Made by a program: the position numbers and the translations under genes. The notes under the pieces are model-generated. The model made no database searches. It worked only from the letters and a program-made list of their open reading frames with translations, and had not been told where the DNA came from. From CAYJPV01 sp964396055 (GTDB lineage Bacteria; Acidobacteriota; Vicinamibacteria; Vicinamibacterales; JAKQTR01): a stretch of 7,401 nucleotides of DNA. Shown in pieces: positions 1-5,856 of this stretch. The stretch is taken from the NCBI GenBank assembly GCA_964396055.1, contig CAYNDV010000194.1, forward strand, positions 1 through 7,401. Direction: 5' to 3'. Each line of letters starts with the position of its first letter. Position 1 is the first letter of the stretch.

Positions 1-272
1 CCGAGGTCGTCGAGCACCGCGTCCGGTGTCCCGAGCTGGCGATCGAGGTGCTGGAGTTTGCGTCCCGTATCCCGAAGGAAGAGCCACCGGGCGGCCGCGT
101 AGTAGACGCCGAATAGATTGAAGAAGACGAGCAGTGCCCCGATGGCCAGGTCGGCGCCGTGCTGCCGAAACAGGGTCACTTTGAAGCGGGCGAGGAAGCT
201 CAGTTCACCTGCCAGCCAGGCGGCGAGCAGGAACACCGTGAGCGCGGCGAGGAAGGCTGTGTTGGCGATCAT
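1..272 (-). CDS. Hypothetical two-helix membrane protein (3' end cut by window edge)
   Basis: An open frame starts with ATG at 272 and runs through base 1 without a stop, giving 90 complete codons; the C-terminus lies outside the window. The start overlaps the trbF stop by one base (TGATG) and has an AGGAGG site 7 bases upstream (280-285), so translational coupling to trbF is very likely. Two hydrophobic segments, about residues 5-22 and 41-62, are followed by a charged, helical-looking tail (from about residue 67) that begins LRDTGRKLQHLDRQLG. There is no lipobox and no clear cleavable signal peptide. I do not recognise the family. Its position as last visible gene of a trb operon suggests an accessory inner-membrane part of the secretion machine or a transfer-associated protein such as an exclusion factor, but this is inference from context only. 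Confidence 0.75.
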   Translation of the reverse strand, partial: MIANTAFLAALTVFLLAAWLAGELSFLARFKVTLFRQHGADLAIGALLVFFNLFGVYYAAARWLFLRDTGRKLQHLDRQLGTPDAVLDDL

Positions 273-970
273 CAGCGGGCCTCCTCGAACGCTTGGTCGA
301 CACGGAAGTACCGGATCTCGAGGCCGAGCGGATTGACGCGAACGAACTCGTTCGGGACGTGCTCGCGGAACACGAAGTCCACCTGCGCCACGAGCGTCTG
401 ACGGGTGCGCTCGTGCCGCGTGCCCGGGGTGTAGATGACCCGCTGGAAGGTGATGGCGGCTTTGTACGGCGACTTCGACAGCTCGCTGAGGCTGACGTTC
501 TGGACGACGATGTCGACCTCGTCTGTGGACCGGCTGGCGAGAAACGTCTCGATGGCCCGGCTCTGCTGGTCCTGCGCGATGGTGGCGTCGGCCAGCGACT
601 GTTCGAGGAACAACAGCGAGTCGGGATACTCCCGTTGCGCGGTCGCGCGGATCCGGCTGAAGTGCTTCACGACGAACTGCGTCAGGAAGTACCGAATCTC
701 CGGGGCCTGAGGCTGGTAGGTCGTGGCGTCATACTGCACCGCTTCCGCCCGCCCCACGTCGTCGATCCGGACCACGAGGGGCCTGACGCGGGCGTACTTC
801 GAGGCCGTGTGGAAGTTCAGCCCCAACAGCCCCAGGGCGAGCAGCGAGACCAGGAGGAGGGCGATCTTGAGATACGTGTTCATGACCAGGGCGGAGCCAT
901 ACAGCTCCACGAACTGCCGCTTGGCGTTCTCGAGCGTCTTCGGGGGCAGGTCGGCAACGGTCATCTCCAT
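272..970 (-). CDS. trbF: TrbF / VirB8-like inner-membrane assembly protein
   Basis: This 232-residue protein has the VirB8/TrbF plan: a short cytoplasmic N-terminus, one membrane helix at about residues 34-53, then a periplasmic domain to the end. Family-like segments are RVRPLVVRIDDVGRAEAV after the helix (61-78) and the closing RVNPLGLEIRYFRVDQAF (211-228), which resembles the conserved NPLG region of TrbF proteins. VirB8 proteins nucleate T4SS assembly at the inner membrane, dimerise, and contact VirB10, VirB9 and VirB5. Length is usual for the family. The ATG at 970 is chosen because GAGGAG (977-982) lies 6 bases upstream; an in-frame ATG two codons later is a weaker choice. It follows orf50 by 26 bases and overlaps the next gene by one base. 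The product is confident from motif and operon context. Confidence 0.92.
   Translation of the reverse strand: MEMTVADLPPKTLENAKRQFVELYGSALVMNTYLKIALLLVSLLALGLLGLNFHTASKYARVRPLVVRIDDVGRAEAVQYDATTYQPQAPEIRYFLTQFVVKHFSRIRATAQREYPDSLLFLEQSLADATIAQDQQSRAIETFLASRSTDEVDIVVQNVSLSELSKSPYKAAITFQRVIYTPGTRHERTRQTLVAQVDFVFREHVPNEFVRVNPLGLEIRYFRVDQAFEEAR
280..285 (-). promoter_or_regulatory. Ribosome binding site of the last, edge-cut gene, inside trbF
   Basis: AGGAGG on the minus strand lies within the final codons of trbF, 7 bases before the ATG at 272. It fixes the start of the downstream gene, whose ATG overlaps the trbF TGA. Confidence 0.7.
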
Positions 971-996
971 GGCTCACTCCTCGTCTCCTGGAACGC

Positions 997-1149
997 CTAT
1001 CGCACCAGGAGGTGCCAGGCGATCCAGACGACACCGCAGAGCAGTCCGATCAGTCCGGCGATCCCGAAACCGATGAACAACAGCCGGGTGAACTCCGGCG
1101 AGGCCTCCACTTGTTCTGGCGGGCGGTCGTCAGCAAATCGACGGGTCAT
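997..1149 (-). CDS. Small single-pass membrane protein (50 aa) between trbL and trbF
   Basis: The frame runs ATG (1149) to TAG (997) and encodes 50 residues. A hydrophilic, charged N-terminus (residues 1-22, starting MTRRFADDRPPEQVEASPEF) is followed by one hydrophobic helix at about 23-47, ending HLLVR. A strong AGGAGG site (1158-1163) sits 8 bases before the ATG and overlaps the trbL stop, which makes real translation credible. The gene fills the interval between trbL (12 bases away) and trbF (26 bases away). It has one cysteine, C38, but the residues before it (GLL) do not form a lipobox, so it is not an obvious TrbK-type exclusion lipoprotein. I do not recognise the family. A small subunit of the inner-membrane complex around TrbL/VirB6 and TrbF/VirB8 is the simplest guess. 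Confidence 0.8.
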   Translation of the reverse strand: MTRRFADDRPPEQVEASPEFTRLLFIGFGIAGLIGLLCGVVWIAWHLLVR

Positions 1150-1157
1150 ACGCGGAT

Positions 1158-1163
1158 CCTCCT
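1158..1163 (-). promoter_or_regulatory. Ribosome binding site of orf50, overlapping the trbL stop
   Basis: AGGAGG on the minus strand overlaps the trbL TAG stop (1162-1164) and lies 8 bases before the orf50 ATG. This is the main evidence that the 50-codon frame is a real gene. Confidence 0.75.
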
Positions 1164-2013
1164 AACGCCGGAACAGTCGTCCCGGATTGATAGACGAGGG
1201 CAGAACGCTCTCACCACCGCGTCCCGAGAAGATGGAACTCGTGAGCGACGGGACCAGCAGCATGCCCACGCAGAACGTCACGACGACGGCCACGGCCTGG
1301 AGGGCGTAGATGCCGTATTCCGCGGACGTAATGGCCGCCGGCAGCGTCGTCACGTACCGGTAGACGAACTGCTCGAAGATCATCAGGAACGCCACGGCGA
1401 CCACGGGAATGAACGAGTACTGGATGAGCGACTTGAACCATCCCCAGAACAGCCAGTCGAGCTTGGGCACGATGAAGAACGGGACGAAGATCGGGCCGAG
1501 GAGCGTGCAGACGGACGTGGCGATGAGCCCGAAGGCGATCACGCCGAGTGACAGCGCCTTCGCAAACGCGATGAGCAGGAGCACCGTCCAATAGATGAGG
1601 TTCGCCAGGAGCGACCAGGCATCCGGCTGCAGGAAGTGGTCGGAGAGGTCGTCGAGATGGTGGTAGATGTTGTCGAAGGCCCGCGCCTCGAGCACGCTCA
1701 AGAAGTAGTGCGCCTGGTCGGTGATCAGGTTCGTGAACGACACGCCGATGCCGGGCAGCGGCGCTTGGTAGAAGGCGATGAACGCATACCCGAACGACAC
1801 GAAGAGCAGCAGCTTGGCGAAGTCGAACATCTGCTCACCGAGTCCCTCGTGCGAGAACATCATCCGGATGCCCTGCCAGGCGATCACGATCGTGGCGAAC
1901 GCCAGGAACAGGCGGTAGCCGAAGCTGAGGAACTCGGGTTCGTACACTGTCAGCAGGCTGTCGATGGCCTGTTGAACGGTCGGGAGCAGATTGAGCGATG
2001 GCTGCGGCTGCAC
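1162..2013 (-). CDS. trbL: TrbL / VirB6-like polytopic inner-membrane channel protein
   Basis: This 283-residue protein is strongly hydrophobic, with about six membrane segments near residues 31-50, 66-82, 135-152, 154-181, 197-217 and 233-256. A polar loop at about 85-130 holds a histidine/aspartate-rich stretch (NIYHHLDDLSDHF). The central GPIFVPFFIVPKLDWLFWGW region (173-192), followed by a short hydrophilic turn, matches the pattern of TrbL/VirB6 proteins, which form the inner-membrane channel that passes substrate. The start is GTG at 2013, supported by GGAGG (2019-2023) 5 bases upstream; no ATG fits as well. RP4 TrbL is much longer because of a long C-terminal extension; this version stops shortly after the last helix and is nearer VirB6 in size. 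It lies 22 bases after trbJ2. The family call is good; the channel role is known for the family, not shown here. Confidence 0.9.
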   Translation of the reverse strand: MQPQPSLNLLPTVQQAIDSLLTVYEPEFLSFGYRLFLAFATIVIAWQGIRMMFSHEGLGEQMFDFAKLLLFVSFGYAFIAFYQAPLPGIGVSFTNLITDQAHYFLSVLEARAFDNIYHHLDDLSDHFLQPDAWSLLANLIYWTVLLLIAFAKALSLGVIAFGLIATSVCTLLGPIFVPFFIVPKLDWLFWGWFKSLIQYSFIPVVAVAFLMIFEQFVYRYVTTLPAAITSAEYGIYALQAVAVVVTFCVGMLLVPSLTSSIFSGRGGESVLPSSINPGRLFRR

Positions 2014-2018
2014 GTGTG

Positions 2019-2023
2019 CCTCC
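2019..2023 (-). promoter_or_regulatory. Ribosome binding site that fixes the GTG start of trbL
   Basis: GGAGG on the minus strand is 5 bases before the GTG at 2013. It supports a GTG start giving an N-terminus MQPQPSLNLLP. The site lies in the 22-base gap after the trbJ2 stop. Confidence 0.65.
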
Positions 2024-2035
2024 AGACTCCGCCGG

Positions 2036-2833
2036 CTACCGCTGACGCCAGGTGCGAAGAGCGTCGCCGCTGCCCGCCACGAACGCGTGGTTGGCGGCCT
2101 GGCCGTCTCTCCACTGGACGAGTTGCATGTTGAGCACCGCGGTCTCGGTGTCCCTGGACCGCTTGCTGTCCACCAGCAACTGTTCGAGCAGGCCGGCCAG
2201 CAACTGCGCCCGGGCCTGCCGTTGCCGTCCGCCGATCAGAATCGCGCCGCTGAGTTTGTCCAGCACGGCGGCGGTGCTCTGCTCCTCCGACGGGTTCACG
2301 ACGTCGGTCTCCAGCGCGTCAATCGCGGCCAGCTCGCGCCGGCCGTTGTAACGAAGCTGACCGGTCTCGTTGGTCGTGGCCATCCCCGCAGCGTCGGCCA
2401 CGTCCAGCGTGGCGAGGCGCGCGAGAATCGTTCGGCGGGCGGCCGGGCTCAGACGAGCCAGGAGCGTCGACACGGGCGTGACGGGCACCGTGGCGGCCGC
2501 CCACGTGGCCCCGCTCGCATCCCCGTAGTTCAGGGCCGCGGCGTAGTCGCGGGCGATCGCCAGCAGGTCGGGATTCTGGAAGTCGTGCGTGCGCCAGCGC
2601 GGCACATCGGGCAACACGTACCGGTTGAGCGGCGTGAGGACGCTCAACCGCTGCGCCATGCGACGGAGCTGTCGCCGTTGCTCACGTTGGGTGTTGACCA
2701 ACGACTCCTTCAGCGCGGCCGTGATGGCATTCCGGAGCGTCACGGACGGATCGTTGACGACGAGTTGGGCTCCGGCCGGAGCGCTGCCGACCACCACGCA
2801 GACGAGGGCGAGTATGAGAGTCGTACGGCGCAT
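2036..2833 (-). CDS. trbJ: TrbJ / VirB5-like secreted protein, second tandem copy (trbJ2)
   Basis: This 265-residue protein has a signal peptide (MRR, hydrophobic core to about residue 16, cleavage likely after AGA at 22). It is then mostly helical and charged, as expected for VirB5/TrbJ minor pilus components found at the pilus tip and base. It is a paralogue of the gene just upstream. Both share an RMAQ-LS segment, an ALN-GDA-GA segment, a LDK-S segment and a nearly identical C-terminus; 32 of the last 39 residues match, starting RDTE and ending DALR-WRQR. The start is one of two adjacent ATGs; the second (2833) is preferred because GGAGG (2840-2844) lies 6 bases before it, versus 3 for the ATG at 2836. 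It begins 17 bases after trbJ1. Over the N-terminal 190 residues it is much less typical of TrbJ than the first copy, so a modified role is possible. Confidence 0.82.
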   Translation of the reverse strand: MRRTTLILALVCVVVGSAPAGAQLVVNDPSVTLRNAITAALKESLVNTQREQRRQLRRMAQRLSVLTPLNRYVLPDVPRWRTHDFQNPDLLAIARDYAAALNYGDASGATWAAATVPVTPVSTLLARLSPAARRTILARLATLDVADAAGMATTNETGQLRYNGRRELAAIDALETDVVNPSEEQSTAAVLDKLSGAILIGGRQRQARAQLLAGLLEQLLVDSKRSRDTETAVLNMQLVQWRDGQAANHAFVAGSGDALRTWRQR

Positions 2834-2850
2834 CATCCACCTCCGGTCGG

Positions 2851-3782
2851 CTACCGCTGCCGCCACCTGCGAAGGGCGTCACCGGTGCCCGCGACGAACG
2901 CGTCGTTGGCCGCCTGGCCGTCCCGCCACGTGACGATCTGCATGTTCAACGTCGCCGCCTCGGTGTCCCGCAGGCGCTTGCTGCGTGCGAGCAATTGCTC
3001 GACCGCGTGGGACAGGAGCTGATTGCTGGCCATGTCCTGGCGGCGTCCCAGCAGCTCGCCCGCGGAGATCTTGTCGAGGATGGCCGTCATCTCGTGGTAG
3101 CCCCGCTGGGTGTTCATTACATCGCCCTGAAGCTCCTGCACGACCTGTTGCAGGCGGTTGTGGTACCCGCGCACCAGGGCCACCTGGTGGCCGCCCATCA
3201 TCGCGACCGAGTCGGTAATCTCCACCGTGGCATACCGACGCTCGAACGCCTGCCGTGCGGCGAGTGGCAACTGCGCGAGCCTGGGATCGAGGCGTTGCAG
3301 GGGCAGGGCCGCCGACAGGTACAGTGCCCCGGTGGCGTCGCCGCTGTTGAGCGCCTGAATCCACGGGCGCCCGAACTCCCACCGCGCCGGGTCGTGGCCG
3401 GTGATGGCGATCACCGGCACCCGGTAGCGGTCGAGACCGGAGAGTCCCTGCGCCATCCGTTGGATGATCCGGAACTGCGCCACGAGTTCCTCGTAGTGAC
3501 GCTGNNNNNNNNNNNNNNNNNNNNNNNNNNNNNNNNNNNNNNNNNNNNNNNNNNNNNNNNNNNNNNNNNNNNNNNNNNNNNNNNNNNNNNNNNNNNNNNN
3601 NNNNGCGCCATCCGTTGGATGATCCGGAACTGCGCCACGAGTTCCTCGTAGTGACGCTGCGTGCGCTCGGCGATCAGCACCGTCTGGGCGAGGTTGGCGG
3701 GGTCGATTACCGCCACTTGGGCGAGGGCCATTGAGGGTCCCATGGCCAGGAAGAGCGCGCCGAACCAGACACGACGGCACAT
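2851..3782 (-). CDS. trbJ: TrbJ / VirB5-like secreted protein, first tandem copy (trbJ1), interrupted by assembly gap
   Basis: The start (ATG 3782; GGAGG 5 bases upstream) and stop (TAG 2851) are real, but 100 Ns and a duplicated 55-base flank split the frame. If one copy is dropped (join 3782-3660 to 3504-2851) the coding length is 777 bases, exactly 259 codons with stop, giving 258 residues. The repaired protein has a signal peptide (cleavage likely after ALA at 21), then VAVIDPANLAQTV (23-35), a hallmark-like TrbJ N-terminus, a long helical region (about 36-63), and the C-terminus shared with trbJ2. VirB5/TrbJ proteins are secreted to the periplasm and act as minor pilin/tip adhesins in pilus assembly and recipient contact. 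It lies 11 bases after trbI. As printed, the gap and repeat add 155 bases and shift the frame; this is judged an assembly artefact, not a pseudogene. Confidence 0.85.
3450..3504. repeat. 55-base direct repeat flanking the gap, left copy
   Basis: These 55 bases are identical to 3605-3659 on the other side of the Ns. They encode residues 42-59 of TrbJ1, so the same piece of one gene appears twice. The best explanation is a shared contig end that was not merged. Confidence 0.95.
3505..3604. other. Assembly gap of exactly 100 N
   Basis: A run of 100 undetermined bases, the conventional placeholder for a gap of unknown size. Because both sides end in the same 55 bases and the gene reads cleanly across once they are overlapped, the true missing length is probably zero. 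Confidence 0.97.
3605..3659. repeat. 55-base direct repeat flanking the gap, right copy
   Basis: Base-for-base identical to 3450-3504; identity ends at base 3660. It encodes TrbJ1 residues 42-59 in phase with the start at 3782. Confidence 0.95.
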
Positions 3783-3786
3783 GATG

Positions 3787-3793
3787 TCCTCCC
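3787..3793 (-). promoter_or_regulatory. Ribosome binding site of trbJ1, abutting the trbI stop
   Basis: GGGAGGA on the minus strand directly follows the trbI TGA (3794-3796), with GGAGG 5 bases before the ATG at 3782. It fixes that start and rejects an out-of-frame ATG two bases further on. Confidence 0.7.
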
Positions 3794-5053
3794 TCAGTAG
3801 TCCGCCACGCCGGCCCGGTAGGCCGGCAGGTCGAGGTCGCTGGTGATGTAGACGCGGACGCGGTGTCCTTCGCGAATCGTGACCGTCGGGAGCCGGTTCA
3901 AGAACCGATTCATCACCTGGAGGCCGGCCTGGGCGGTGGCGTCCGTCGCGCCGCCTGCAATGACCACGGTGCGGTCGCCCGACCCTTGGTTGAGGCCCGC
4001 CGTCCCGAGGTACTGCGCCAGGCCACTGATGAGTCCCACGGCCGCCGCGGCGCCAAACGTCGAGAGGTAGTGGTGGTTGACGCGGTCTCGCAGGCCGGCG
4101 TCGCCAATCTGGTTGAGGCCGAGGAATCGGTTCAGGCTGATCGTGCTCCCGTCCGGCATGATCAGCCGGTGGAAGGCGACGGCCAGGCGGGTTTCGCCCA
4201 GCGCCTGCACGGGCTTCGTCTCGCCGAGGAGTCGCGCGCCGGCGGGAATCAGCACGAGCCGCCCTGTGTGCGAGTAGACCGGGTTCGTCACCAGGCAGTT
4301 CACGGGTGCCGCGCTGCTGCCGTCGAGTCGGTTCGTCAGTGCCGTGTCGATCAGCGTGCCCTCGAGGATGCGATGCAGCGGGCCGTCGACCGTGATCGCC
4401 CCGGTCTGAGCGGGAGCGGCCGGGGTCACGCTCGGCGAGGGCACCGCGGCCGCGAGGGGCGCTTGCGTCAGCCCCGTCGAGCCACCGGGACTTGCCGCGA
4501 GCCCGCCGGCCCTGGCCGTGGCGCGCATAGCGGCGTCCGCAATCTCGTCGATCGACGGGCTTCCCGATATCGCATCGCGACTGCTTGGGCGAACGGTTGC
4601 CATGGCCTGCGTGCTGTCGGGTCGCTCGTCCGCCGGGCGCCGGCTCATTACGACGTTCCCGGCGAAGAGGCTCTCGTAGTCGCGGCGCCGGCGTTCGGCG
4701 ACGATGGGGTCCTCGGGCGGCGCGCCTGCCGTGTCCTGGGGTTGAGGCGGGGCGCCGGGCACCGGAGTCGTCAGCGCCGCCTGTTCTTCCAGGGTGGCCT
4801 GCGCCTCGAGCGCGCGGAGGCGGTCCTGGTATTCGCGCACACGATCGGGGTTCGGCTGTTGCGCCTGGGCGGCGGTCGGCGCCCGGTGTTCCGGCGCCTC
4901 AGGCCTGCCGGCGACGACGATGATCACGAGCATGCCGAATGCGAGCCCCACCATCAGCCACGTCTGGATGCTCCGCGGCAGCGCGGGCCTGGGAACGGGC
5001 CGATGGTCGGTGACGGGCGGCGTGCTGGGTGGTGGAAGCGGTGCCTCTGGCAT
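3794..5053 (-). CDS. trbI: TrbI / VirB10-like periplasm-spanning scaffold protein
   Basis: This 419-residue protein has the VirB10/TrbI layout. A short proline-rich cytoplasmic tail (1-27) is followed by one membrane helix (about 31-48). A long Pro/Ala/Gln-rich periplasmic linker comes next, with a predicted helix at about 68-93. The C-terminal TrbI/VirB10 domain covers about 220-412. In that domain, ILEGTLIDTALTNRLDG (229-245), LVLIPAGARLLGE (267-279) and a small-residue hydrophobic helix (about 331-350, AAAAVGLISGLAQYLG core) are typical; the last fits the antenna that forms the outer-membrane pore. VirB10 proteins link inner and outer membranes and respond to ATP use. The ATG at 5053 is preferred: it lies 4 bases after the trbG stop and starts MPEAPLPPP. 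An upstream in-frame ATG (5098) would overlap trbG by 41 bases. The ribosome site is weak (AAGGA, 5064-5068), so coupling to trbG is likely. Confidence 0.93.
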   Translation of the reverse strand: MPEAPLPPPSTPPVTDHRPVPRPALPRSIQTWLMVGLAFGMLVIIVVAGRPEAPEHRAPTAAQAQQPNPDRVREYQDRLRALEAQATLEEQAALTTPVPGAPPQPQDTAGAPPEDPIVAERRRRDYESLFAGNVVMSRRPADERPDSTQAMATVRPSSRDAISGSPSIDEIADAAMRATARAGGLAASPGGSTGLTQAPLAAAVPSPSVTPAAPAQTGAITVDGPLHRILEGTLIDTALTNRLDGSSAAPVNCLVTNPVYSHTGRLVLIPAGARLLGETKPVQALGETRLAVAFHRLIMPDGSTISLNRFLGLNQIGDAGLRDRVNHHYLSTFGAAAAVGLISGLAQYLGTAGLNQGSGDRTVVIAGGATDATAQAGLQVMNRFLNRLPTVTIREGHRVRVYITSDLDLPAYRAGVADY

Positions 5054-5057
5054 ATGG

Positions 5058-5843
5058 CTACCGTCCTTGCTGCCCGAATGGCAGGCGCTCGTCTCCAAGC
5101 GCCAGATACCCGCGGTCGATGACCTTCGGCACGACGTAGGTGCCGTTGTGCACCTGGAAGTTCAGGACGGCCGGCTTGCCGTCCAGCAGTTCGTACAGGG
5201 CCGGCAACTCCTTCGCATCGGTCTTCAGGTACGTGAACTGACCGTCGTGCCAGATGGCGCGGACGAAGAAGGGCTTCGTGTACTTCGGAGCGCCGTAGAC
5301 GAATTGCAGCCGCGAGGGATACTGCTCCTGTTGCGCGGCCAGCGCCTCGGTCGTGCGACGCTCGGCGGCGGCGACCGCCGCTCGTGCCTCGGCGACTTCG
5401 GTCTGGAATCGGGCGACGTCGCTGGCGCTGAAGAACCGGCGCTGCACGGGAGACGCCTCCGGGTCGGCCGTCACGTAGACCTTCACGTCTGGCGTCGTTG
5501 GCCCGCCGCGTTCATTGAGCAGGAACGAGTACACCGTGCCGCTGGCGGTGACGAGATTGAGGTTGGTGGCGGCCCCTTCCTTGGACGGCTTGATGTGGGC
5601 CAGGTTGTGGGTGGCGCTGATGACCCAGAAGTCCTTGTCCCCGCAGATCACGTCCAGGATCTCTTCCCCGTCCGGCAGGACGACCATCGTCGTGAACCGG
5701 AGCCGCGTCTGGAGCTGAATGACCGACCGGTCCGACGCGGACACGTCCCGCACCCCTGGAGTTTGGGCCGACGCCGAACCGCTCACGAATGGCATCAGAC
5801 ACGCCGCCACGACCACGCCGACTATCCACGACCGCAGGCGCAT
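5058..5843 (-). CDS. trbG: TrbG / VirB9-like outer-membrane core protein
   Basis: This 261-residue protein has a signal peptide (residues 1-26, cleavage likely after ASA). An N-terminal VirB9 domain (about 38-120) shows RLRFTTMVVLPDGEEILDVI, GDKDFWVIS and the TNLNLVTASGTVYSFLL strand pair. A charged Ala/Glu-rich helical linker (about 138-175) looks like a coiled coil. The C-terminal VirB9 domain (about 178-257) includes KPFFVRAIWHDGQFTYL and YVVPKVIDRGYLALGDERL. VirB9/TrbG binds VirB10/TrbI in the outer-membrane core complex. The frame is open far upstream to 6302, but that extension lies inside trbE in another phase. The ATG at 5843 is chosen because AGGGAGGT (5849-5856) lies 5 bases before it and a signal peptide follows at once. 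Cys15 sits in a VAAC context resembling a lipobox, so lipidation cannot be excluded. The trbE stop is 11 bases upstream. Confidence 0.93.
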   Translation of the reverse strand: MRLRSWIVGVVVAACLMPFVSGSASAQTPGVRDVSASDRSVIQLQTRLRFTTMVVLPDGEEILDVICGDKDFWVISATHNLAHIKPSKEGAATNLNLVTASGTVYSFLLNERGGPTTPDVKVYVTADPEASPVQRRFFSASDVARFQTEVAEARAAVAAAERRTTEALAAQQEQYPSRLQFVYGAPKYTKPFFVRAIWHDGQFTYLKTDAKELPALYELLDGKPAVLNFQVHNGTYVVPKVIDRGYLALGDERLPFGQQGR

Positions 5844-5848
5844 ACCAC

Positions 5849-5856
5849 ACCTCCCT
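5849..5856 (-). promoter_or_regulatory. Ribosome binding site of trbG, overlapping the trbE stop
   Basis: AGGGAGGT on the minus strand overlaps the trbE TAG (5855-5857), with 5 bases to the ATG at 5843. It is among the strongest sites in the window and decides the trbG start. Confidence 0.75.

Noticed and set aside
997..1149. orf50 as a TrbK-type entry-exclusion lipoprotein
   Set aside because: Its only cysteine (C38) lies late in the membrane helix with GLL before it, not a lipobox, and its place is after trbL and not between trbJ and trbL.
2036..2970. Reading the trbJ pair as an assembly duplication like the gap
   Set aside because: The two copies differ at many positions throughout, have separate starts, stops and signal peptides, and unlike the 55-base flanks are not identical.
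3450..3659. True tandem repeat or mobile-element target-site duplication around the Ns
   Set aside because: The repeat is coding, appears once in the expected protein, and merging the copies restores an intact gene; no terminal inverted repeats or transposase sequence are seen.
3605..3780. Alternative trbJ1 start at 3780 giving a protein that reads through the Ns
   Set aside because: It is out of phase with the true signal peptide. The apparent continuity arises only because the 155-base artefact shifts the frame.
3863..5122. Long plus-strand frame of 419 codons opposite trbI, and similar ones at 293-1165, 1991-3022 and 4794-5891
   Set aside because: They are antisense to well-supported trb genes, rich in Arg/Gly/Asp/His typical of GC-rich shadow frames, show no recognisable domain, and cross minus-strand gene boundaries.
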